Assembly: GCA_030446525.1 (NCBI GenBank)
Contig: JAUJNC010000011.1
Coordinates: 1-49,958, forward strand
Reading direction: 5' to 3'
Source of the DNA: Armatimonadaceae bacterium
Lineage (GTDB): Bacteria > Armatimonadota > Armatimonadia > Armatimonadales > Armatimonadaceae
DNA length: 49,958 nt
Part shown: piece after piece, positions 44,142 to 49,958 of the stretch
Position numbering within the stretch: position 1 is the first letter of the stretch
Layout: every line of letters starts with the position of its first letter
Notes under the pieces: model-generated
The model's input: the letters and a program-made list of their open reading frames with translations, nothing else
What the model was told of the DNA's origin: nothing
Databases searched by the model: none
Position numbers and translations under genes: made by a program

Positions 44142-45080
44142 ATGAAATGTGGCAGGAAACTTAATCTGCCCCGCGCCGCCGCAGCGGCTTCCTTTCTCCC
44201 GGTCTTGCTTGCCCTCTCACCCGGCAGGACGCCCGCGCAGAACAGTTCTCCGCCGCAGGGCAGCGCGCCCGCGCGGAGCCACATCATCGATTCCTGCACG
44301 GAAGACATGCGCGAGGCCAAGGGCGTCGAGTATGCGAACAGCAAAGGGGGACCCGAGCACAACAAGCTCACCAACATCTCCTCGCCGATCCGGACCGGGC
44401 GCACGGCGTTCCGGCACTGGGTCGATCGCTCGGGCGAACGCTCCGAGCTGGCGATGGCCAAGACGGCCATCGGGGAAACCTACTGGTACGGCTGGTCGAT
44501 GTACCTGCCGCCCGATTTCGATCACCGGGAGCACTTCACCATCGTCATGCAGCTGGCGACGTATCCCTCCCCCCGAAACGGGAAGTTTCCCTGTGGGGGG
44601 AATGGGCATAAGGTCTCCATCAGCGGTTCCGGTTCGGTGCATTACGATCTCCAGCATGCGGGGGACGTCAAGGATGCCGAGTGCGACGAGTTCCCTCTGG
44701 GTGACGTCGGCCCGATGAAGGGCAAGTGGGTGGACTTCGTGATGCACGCCCGGTGGACGGGCGACAAGGACGGGTTCCTGAGACTCTGGATGAAGGTCGG
44801 AAAGGAAGACTACGCGCAGAAGATCAACTACACGGGGCGCACGTGGTGGAATGACGAAGACAAAGGCCCCTACTTCAAGATGGGCGCCTACCTGGGCGAC
44901 CCAAACTGGAAAGGGCCGCGCGAGCGCACGCTCTACACAGACGAGTACCGCTTGGGCAACGCCCAGGCTCGCTTCGAGGACGTCGCCCCGGTAGGCGATG
45001 CACGTCGCCCCGGGAGGCGAGAAGGCTCCGCGGGATCTCCGCGCCCGGCCGGCCGCCGGTTCCACCACGCCGCCCGTTAA
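44142..45080 (+). CDS. PL20/heparin-lyase-I-like polysaccharide lyase
   Basis: A 312-residue exported jelly-roll lyase. A signal peptide lies in about residues 10-33. Mature motifs are RHWVDRSGERSELAM, YWYGWSMYLPPDFDHREHFT, IVMQLATYPSPRNGKFPCGG, GKWVDFVMHARWTGDKDGFL and MGAYLGDPNWKGPRERTLYT followed by DEYRLGN. These match the Polysacc_lyase (PF14099) family, which includes glucuronan lyases (PL20) and heparinase-I-type enzymes. Catalytic Lys, Tyr and Arg candidates lie on the last strands. The substrate is uncertain; a uronate-rich plant or algal polymer is likely from context. The final 30 residues are an Arg/Pro-rich extension. AGAGGTG precedes the ATG. Confidence 0.82.
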   Translation: MKCGRKLNLPRAAAAASFLPVLLALSPGRTPAQNSSPPQGSAPARSHIIDSCTEDMREAKGVEYANSKGGPEHNKLTNISSPIRTGRTAFRHWVDRSGERSELAMAKTAIGETYWYGWSMYLPPDFDHREHFTIVMQLATYPSPRNGKFPCGGNGHKVSISGSGSVHYDLQHAGDVKDAECDEFPLGDVGPMKGKWVDFVMHARWTGDKDGFLRLWMKVGKEDYAQKINYTGRTWWNDEDKGPYFKMGAYLGDPNWKGPRERTLYTDEYRLGNAQARFEDVAPVGDARRPGRREGSAGSPRPAGRRFHHAAR

Positions 45081-45101
45081 ATACCCCCAGGAGAAGCCTT
45101 T

Positions 45102-45875
45102 ATGCGACTGAGCTGCTGCGCCTATTCCTACCGGCAGGCGTTTAAGGACGGGCAGATGACGCTGCCGGATTTCCTGCGCGTCTGCCGCGAGATCGGCTGC
45201 GACGGCGCGGAACTGACCAACTATTACTTTCCCACCACGGAGCGCGCTTTTCTGAACGACCTGAAGCTCCGGGCGCACCGGGAAGGGGTCCTCCTCTCCG
45301 GCACCGCCATCCGCTCGGAATTCACCCACCCCGACGCGGACAAACGCCGCCAGGATGTCGCCCACGCCCAGGAGTGGCTGGCCCATTCGGTCGTGCTCGG
45401 CGCGCCCACGATGCGGGTCTTCGCCGGGCGCGTCCATCCGGGCCAGAGCGAGGAGGAAGCATTCGCGAACGCCGTCGCCTGTCTCCGGGAGTGCGCGCCG
45501 GAGGCGGAGCGGCAGGGCGTGCGGATCGCGCTGGAGAACCACGGAGGCCTGACGGCGACGGCACAGGGGACGCTGCGTATCCTGAACGCCGTCGGCAGCC
45601 CCGCCGTGGGCCTGAACCTGGATTTCGGCAACTTCTCCGGGGACATCTACGGGCAGTTCGCGGCCTGCGCGCCGCACGCGGTCGCCACGCACGCCAAGCC
45701 GCAGTCCCACGGCCCCGAGCCGGGCCAGCGCGTCCCGGTGGACTATGCGCGGGTGCGACAGATCCTGGACGCGGCGGGATACCGCGGATTCATCGCCATC
45801 GAGTACGAGGAGCAGGAGCCGGCGGAGACGGCCGTGCCGCGCTTCGCCGCCGCCCTGCGCGCCGTCCTGGGCTAG
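45102..45875 (+). CDS. Sugar phosphate isomerase/epimerase-like TIM barrel (1)
   Basis: A 257-residue cytoplasmic AP-endonuclease-2-type TIM barrel. CCAYSYRQAFKDGQMTLPDF and CREIGCDGAELTNYYFPTTE open the barrel. Metal-ligand motifs are VRIALENHGG (Glu), VGLNLDFGNFSG (Asp), ATHAKPQSH (His) and GFIAIEYEEQEP (Glu), the four-ligand set of xylose-isomerase-like epimerases and dehydratases. It lacks a signal peptide. It follows the lyase gene by 21 bases with AGGAGA before the ATG. It would interconvert or dehydrate a sugar or inositol-like product. Confidence 0.85.
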   Translation: MRLSCCAYSYRQAFKDGQMTLPDFLRVCREIGCDGAELTNYYFPTTERAFLNDLKLRAHREGVLLSGTAIRSEFTHPDADKRRQDVAHAQEWLAHSVVLGAPTMRVFAGRVHPGQSEEEAFANAVACLRECAPEAERQGVRIALENHGGLTATAQGTLRILNAVGSPAVGLNLDFGNFSGDIYGQFAACAPHAVATHAKPQSHGPEPGQRVPVDYARVRQILDAAGYRGFIAIEYEEQEPAETAVPRFAAALRAVLG

Positions 45876-45885
45876 AGGAGGAAAA

Positions 45886-46777
45886 ATGAAGGTCGTCCTG
45901 CGCGCAATCGCGTTCGGAGTTCTGGGAGGCATTTTCTTGTTGCCCGCTAGCAGCGCCGTTTCGGCTCAGACGACGAACGTCCCCAGGTGGTCGGTCCACG
46001 AGATCGCGCTTACCGCCAGCGGGACGTACCGCAATCCGTACGCGGACACCGGCGTCACGGCCACGTTCCAGGGGCCGGGTCAGATAAAGAAGACCGTGAA
46101 GGGGTTCTGGAACGGCGGCAACGCCTTTCTGGTCCGTTTCACGCCCACTGCCGAAGGCGCCTGGACGTACACCACCCGTTCCGATGACGCGGGGCTGAAC
46201 GGCAAAACCGGGACCTTTACCTGCACCGCCGCGCAGCCGGGGGATCACGGCTTCCTGCGCCGCGACGCGAAGCACCGCTACCATTTCGTCTGGGACGACG
46301 GTGCCCGCCACTTCATGTGCGGCAACACCTACTACGGGCTGATGCAGAACGCCCTGGCCGGCGACACGTGGAAGGCGTCGATCGACGGCTCGCTTCGCCG
46401 GGGCATGAACAAGGTGCGTTTCCGGGTCCCCCCGGCGGATCCGGATAAGGAGACGGCGGATCTGGCGCACTACCGCAAGCTGGAAGAGGTCGTGCGCTAC
46501 ATGGCTTCCCGAGGGATGGTGGCGAACTTCCTCGTCTTCGGGAACGGGTCGTTCGGCACCCAGGAGCAGGACGAACGCTACCTGCGTTACGTCCTCGCCC
46601 GGTACGCGGCCTATCCGAACGTCGTCTGGGACCTGGTCGCGGTACAACCCGCGCACGGGCGAGGACGTCGCGCTACCGGACGTGGCGGGGGGCGGTCCCC
46701 GCTCGTTCACCCTGCCGGACAATGACGACTGGGTGATCTACCTGAAGCCCGCCGCCGGACGCGTGTCACGCGGGTAG
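45886..46777 (+). pseudogene. DUF5060-type hydrolase (paralogue 4) with internal deletion
   Basis: The start is complete: GAGGAGG before ATG, a signal peptide (residues 1-28, GVLGGIFLLPASSAVSAQ), the DUF5060 domain (VPRWSVHEIALTASGTYRNP; FWNGGNAFLVRFTPTAEGAW) and the first barrel strands (MNKVRFRVPP; MVANFLVFGNGSFG), ending NVVWDLV at about 46640. There it jumps, with a one-base shift, to the C-terminal text YNPRTGEDVALPDVAGGGPR and WVIYLKP, which ends at 46777. About 270 codons, with both catalytic acids, are missing. The same jump would arise from recombination or assembly collapse with paralogue 1, whose matching region is highly similar. Confidence 0.72.
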
Positions 46778-46822
46778 GAATGACGCCGCCCGGCGCCGAA
46801 CTTCCTTTCAGGAGAAACGCCC

Positions 46823-47668
46823 ATGCAACTGATGGTTTTCAGCAAGCACCTGGCAGGGCCGCCGCTGCCGGAGGTGGCGCGGCGGCTGCGGGCGATCGGG
46901 ATCGACGCCATCGACCTGACGGTGCGGCCCAAGGGGCACGTCGAGCCCGAGCGCGTCGAGGAGGACCTGCCCCGGGCGACCGAGTCGCTCCAAAAGGAGG
47001 GCGTGCGGATCGGGATGATCACGACGGGGATCACGGACGCGCGCGACCCCCACACCCCCAAGATCCTGCGCACGGCGCAGCGGCTGGGCATACGCCACTA
47101 CAAGCTCGGCTATTACCTGTACGCCGGCTTCGGCACGCTGCGCCGGCAGCGCGAGGAGGTGGCGGCCAGGCTGCGCGACCTGGCGGCGCTGAATCGCGAG
47201 ATCGGCATCCACGGCGGCTATCACAACCACTCCGCCAAGCACTTCGGCGCCTCGCTCTGGGACATCGACTATGTTCTCGACAAGATCGACGGGCGCGCGC
47301 TCGGCCTTTACTTCGACCCCGCCCACGCCGTGGTCGAGGGCGGCAGCCACGGCTGGCTGATGGGCATGGACCTGCTGCAGGACCGCATCACGATGCTGGC
47401 GGTCAAGGACTTCCGGTGGGAGGACCGCAGGCCCAGGCACTACGCCGGCGCCCGGCGCCACGGCGCGGTCTGGTGTCCCCTCGAGGAGGGCAACACGCCC
47501 TGGCCCGACGTGCTGAAGCACCTGCATCAGATCCGCTTCGACGGGCCGGTCTCGCTGCACAGCGAGTACCAGGGAAGCAACAGCTTCGCCGACCTGTCGG
47601 TGGACGAGGTGTTCGAGCAGACGGCGCGCGACGCCGCGCTTTTCAAGAAGTGGCTCGCGGCCCTATGA
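46823..47668 (+). CDS. Sugar phosphate isomerase/epimerase-like TIM barrel (2)
   Basis: A 281-residue cytoplasmic TIM barrel of the xylose-isomerase-like group. It starts MQLMVFSKHLAGPPLPEVAR and has GIDAIDLTVRPKGHVEPERV, IGIHGGYHNHSAKHFGASLW (metal ligands and base), LGLYFDPAHAVVEGGSHGWL (Asp/His), ITMLAVKDFRWEDRR (Asp) and PVSLHSEYQGSN (Glu). The family length is normal. It differs clearly from the copy at 45102, so the two probably act on different compounds. No signal peptide. AGGAG lies upstream. It follows the truncated hydrolase and precedes the fourth prepilin-like gene. Confidence 0.85.
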   Translation: MQLMVFSKHLAGPPLPEVARRLRAIGIDAIDLTVRPKGHVEPERVEEDLPRATESLQKEGVRIGMITTGITDARDPHTPKILRTAQRLGIRHYKLGYYLYAGFGTLRRQREEVAARLRDLAALNREIGIHGGYHNHSAKHFGASLWDIDYVLDKIDGRALGLYFDPAHAVVEGGSHGWLMGMDLLQDRITMLAVKDFRWEDRRPRHYAGARRHGAVWCPLEEGNTPWPDVLKHLHQIRFDGPVSLHSEYQGSNSFADLSVDEVFEQTARDAALFKKWLAAL

Positions 47669-47717
47669 GGCGCCTCACCAGAGGCACACTGCGATCCGCT
47701 CCACGGAGGAGAAAAAC

Positions 47718-48485
47718 ATGCAACGCAGACGTTCCATCCGGCCGCCTAGCTTCACGCTGATCGAGCTGCTCGTCGTGATCGCGATAATAGCGATCCTCGC
47801 CGCGATCCTTTTTCCCGTGTTCGCCCAGGCGCGCGCCAAAGCCCGGCAGACCGCCTGTCTGTCCAACATGAAGCAGATCGGCACCGGCCTGATGATGTAT
47901 GCGCAGGACTACGACGAGGTGCTGCCCGGCAACACCGATCACCGCGCCGGCTTCAACCTGCCGGACGGCTTCCGGACCCCGTATGACGGCGGCAACCCGC
48001 TGACGTGGCGCGTCTGGGCGCGGGACATCCAGCCCTACATCAAAAACTTCGAGGTATACGTGTGCCCGGGTTCCACCCCCAACGGGGGCACTTTACTGTT
48101 CTCCGCCCATCCGCGGAAAGACTACAACACCTCATACCACCTGAACGGCATCGCCGCAACCAAGTCCATGGCGGCCGTCCCCGCCCCCGCGGACACCATC
48201 TACCTGCAGGAAGCCAGCTTCTACACGCGCACCGCACAAGAGCGGCCCAACGTCGAGGGTACCCCCCCGATGGGCACCCGTTTCAACCACGACAGCTACA
48301 ACATTCACCACAATGAAGGCGGCAACCTTCTCTTTTGTGACGGCCACGCCAAGTGGCATAAAAAGACGCGGATCCGCTACGAGCAGTTCGGCGTCTCGGG
48401 AACCTGCTCCAGCGGAAAAAGGCCGACCGACACGATGGATTTGACGGGAATCATGCAGGCCGAGAGGTGTCCGACGGCTTTTTGA
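47718..48485 (+). CDS. Prepilin-like protein with H-x9-DG tail
   Basis: A 255-residue protein with GGAGG before the ATG. The basic leader RRRSIRPPS is followed by [20 protein letters not shown], with Ser at the -1 position and Glu at +5, then [20 protein letters not shown] and QIGTGLMMYAQDYDEVLPG. The C-terminal domain has the intact motif HNEGGNLLFCDGHAKW, where His and DG are ten residues apart. The short tail ends MQAERCPTAF. It is intact and could be a functional minor pilin or pseudopilin; it is the closest upstream neighbour of the sulfatase. Confidence 0.85.
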   Translation: MQRRRSIRPPSFTLIELLVVIAIIAILAAILFPVFAQARAKARQTACLSNMKQIGTGLMMYAQDYDEVLPGNTDHRAGFNLPDGFRTPYDGGNPLTWRVWARDIQPYIKNFEVYVCPGSTPNGGTLLFSAHPRKDYNTSYHLNGIAATKSMAAVPAPADTIYLQEASFYTRTAQERPNVEGTPPMGTRFNHDSYNIHHNEGGNLLFCDGHAKWHKKTRIRYEQFGVSGTCSSGKRPTDTMDLTGIMQAERCPTAF

Positions 48486-48570
48486 AGGACAAAGCCGTGC
48501 CGCGGAGGGGCTGAGTGGAAGCGGGCCGCGTTTTCTCAGCTCATCCGCGACAGCGGGTATAGGAGCCACC

Positions 48571-49893
48571 ATGCAGGAAGAGAAAAACAAGGCTGCGCGG
48601 CAAGAGGCCACGCCGACACAGGCCGCGGCCAGGCGGCAGCGGCCCCACATCGTGCTCATCCTGGCCGACGACCTGGGTTACGGGGATGTCGGCGTCTACG
48701 GCTGCCCGGACATCCGGACCCCGGGGATCGACGGGCTGGCCGCCCAGGGCGTCCGCTTCACCCACTTCTACGCCAGCGCCCCCGAGTGCACCCCCACCCG
48801 CGCCGCCCTGCTCACCGGCCGTTACCCGCAGCGTGTGGGGGGGCTGGAGTGCGCCATCGGCATCGGCAACGTCGGGCGCTACGACGACGCCGTCCGTCTG
48901 CGCGCCCGGAACGACCTGGGGCTGCCGGCCGCCGAAACCGCGCTGGCCCGGATGCTCAAGGGCGCGGGCTACGCGACGGCGATCACCGGCAAGTGGCACC
49001 TGGGCTATGAGCCCAAATTCCACCCACACCGGCACGGGTTCGACTATTTCTTCGGCCCGCTGGGCGGCGCGGTGGACTACTTCCGCCACACCGAGCCGGA
49101 GGGCGAGCACATGCTGTACCGGGGCGAGCAGCCGGCGCAGGCCAAGGGCTACCTGACCGACCTGATCGCGGACGAGGCGGTCGGCCAGATCAAAGAGCGC
49201 GACAAGAGCAAGCCGTTGTTCCTGTACGTCCCCTTCACCGCGCCCCACGACCCGTACCAGGGGCCGGACAACGAATCGCCCCGGCCCGCGCGCGCCACGT
49301 ACGCCGCCATGGTCGAGCGGCTGGATCGCGGCGTCGACCGGATCCTGCGGGCGCTCGAGGCCGAGGGGCTGGCGGATAACGCCCTGGTGATCTTCACCAG
49401 CGACAACGGGGGCGCCCGGTGGGCCCGCAACGCCCCCTTCTCCCGGGGCAAGGGCACGACCTTCGAGGGCGGCATCCGGGCGCCCTGCATCGCGCGCTGG
49501 CCGGGGGCGCTGCCGCGCGGGGCCGTGACCGACCGGGCGGGGATCACCATGGACCTGACCGCCTCGATCGCGCGCGTCGCCGGGGCGCAGCCGCCGGCGG
49601 GGCGCCCCTTCGACGGCATCGACATCCTCCGGGAGGTCCAAAACGGGGGCCCGGCCCGGCCGCGCACGCTCTTCTGGCGCCTGCGGCGCGGGGACCGCAC
49701 GCGGCGCGCCGTGCGCGACGGCTCGCTGAAGTACGTTTCCGAAACCGAGGGCGACAAGACCGAGGAGCACCTGTTCGACCTGGAACGCGACCCGGCCGAG
49801 CGGACCGACCTGCTGCAGAGCCGGGCCGCCGACGCCGACAGGCTGCGGGCGAAGCTCGCCGGGTGGGAGGCCGCCGTGCGGCACACCCGGTGA
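48571..49893 (+). CDS. Sulfatase (alkaline-phosphatase superfamily)
   Basis: A 440-residue type I sulfatase that would remove sulfate esters from sugars. Metal motif LADDLGYGDVG (Asp33, Asp34) and the formylglycine site ECTPTRAALLTGRYP (Cys73 in C-x-P-x-R) are clear, as are GKWHLG, IFTSDNGG (second Asp/Asn metal set), and FFGPLGGAVDYF. The start ATG at 48571 is followed by a charged, Ala/Gln-rich leader with no hydrophobic segment, so an export signal is absent as annotated. Conversion of Cys73 needs a formylglycine-generating enzyme or anSME, not seen in the window. The enzyme fits the sulfated or uronate-rich glycan theme of the cluster. Confidence 0.92.
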   Translation: MQEEKNKAARQEATPTQAAARRQRPHIVLILADDLGYGDVGVYGCPDIRTPGIDGLAAQGVRFTHFYASAPECTPTRAALLTGRYPQRVGGLECAIGIGNVGRYDDAVRLRARNDLGLPAAETALARMLKGAGYATAITGKWHLGYEPKFHPHRHGFDYFFGPLGGAVDYFRHTEPEGEHMLYRGEQPAQAKGYLTDLIADEAVGQIKERDKSKPLFLYVPFTAPHDPYQGPDNESPRPARATYAAMVERLDRGVDRILRALEAEGLADNALVIFTSDNGGARWARNAPFSRGKGTTFEGGIRAPCIARWPGALPRGAVTDRAGITMDLTASIARVAGAQPPAGRPFDGIDILREVQNGGPARPRTLFWRLRRGDRTRRAVRDGSLKYVSETEGDKTEEHLFDLERDPAERTDLLQSRAADADRLRAKLAGWEAAVRHTR

Positions 49894-49920
49894 GCTTCCG
49901 CCGCGGGGCCCGGATTCGCC

Positions 49921-49951
49921 TTGACACCCCGCCCACCACCTGCTCTACTTA
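49921..49951 (+). promoter_or_regulatory. Possible promoter at the right edge
   Basis: TTGACA (49921-49926) is a perfect -35. TACTTA at 49946-49951 is a poor -10 at a 19-base spacing. The bases TTAACGG that follow resemble half of an AACCGGTT-type operator, but the window ends there. Confidence 0.35.
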
Positions 49952-49958
49952 ACGGACG

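Noticed and set aside
42344..44470. A 708-codon open frame on the minus strand opposite the DUF5060 paralogue
   Set aside because: It is a shadow of the intact plus-strand hydrolase: composition is Arg/Ala/Val-rich with no recognisable domain, as expected of antisense frames in high-G+C DNA. The same applies to long antisense frames at 17232-18914, 20734-21885, 21905-23146, 24117-25703, 44217-45932 and 48541-49884.
1..49958. CRISPR array, rRNA genes, phage genes
   Set aside because: No regularly spaced direct repeats, no rRNA-like sequence, and no capsid, terminase or integrase gene was seen.

Overview
This is a G+C-rich (roughly two-thirds by eye) bacterial chromosome segment, most likely from Armatimonadota. 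The evidence is four prepilin-like proteins with the N-terminal [18 protein letters not shown]...FPVFA.AR helix and the H-x9-DG / DGHAK tail that are hugely expanded in that phylum, two PEP-CTERM proteins, and several polysaccharide-degradation clusters without SusC/SusD genes. Planctomycetota is the main alternative; the phylum call is an inference from gene style, not from a marker tree.

Layout. 1-500: left edge, where the start of a GH35-like galactosidase is fused to an unrelated endonuclease-like reading frame. 588-15416 (minus strand): a rhamnogalacturonan/pectin cluster with a DUF4450 hydrolase, a prepilin-like protein behind a LacI-type operator, broken GH39 and GH43 glycosidases, a 1.3 kb insertion sequence, an exo-rhamnogalacturonan lyase (PL26) fused to the front of a rhamnogalacturonan acetylesterase, an endo-rhamnogalacturonan lyase (PL11), and a fucosidase tail. 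15751-32186: mainly ordinary genes: PEP-CTERM metalloprotease, VOC protein, zinc-ribbon protein, CDF transporter, glycosyltransferase, ribosomal protein L25, epoxide-hydrolase-like protein, MtfA, tRNA-Glu, PepF, metallophosphoesterase, MurQ, FmdB-like protein, copper-amine-oxidase-stalk protein, HIT hydrolase and type-4 uracil-DNA glycosylase. 32317-49893 (plus strand): a second carbohydrate region with three more prepilin-like proteins, four DUF5060/DUF4038 (apiosidase-like) hydrolases, an alginate-lyase-fold enzyme, a PL20/heparinase-I-like lyase, a sulfatase, RraA, Gfo/Idh/MocA, two sugar-phosphate-isomerase-type TIM barrels, and a LacI-family repressor remnant behind two matched operators.

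How it fits together. Exported lyases and hydrolases would cut rhamnogalacturonan, arabinan/xylan side chains and sulfated or uronic-acid-rich glycans outside the cytoplasm. The RraA, Gfo/Idh and TIM-barrel enzymes lack signal peptides and would process the released sugars inside. A LacI-type regulator would control at least two promoters that share the same geometry (a -10 of TACAAT followed directly by an AACCGGTT palindrome). Each carbohydrate block contains a prepilin-like gene, which suggests that pseudopilins are a standing part of these clusters.

Two cautions govern everything here. First, frame disruptions are unusually dense and also hit housekeeping genes (rplY has a frameshift, pepF an in-frame TAG), so many apparent pseudogenes may be consensus errors. 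Second, several genes are joined abruptly to pieces of other genes (near 398, 5590, 8706/10012, 10316, 15081-15720, 23975 and 46640), which points to assembly joins or real deletions. Neither can be settled from this sequence alone.
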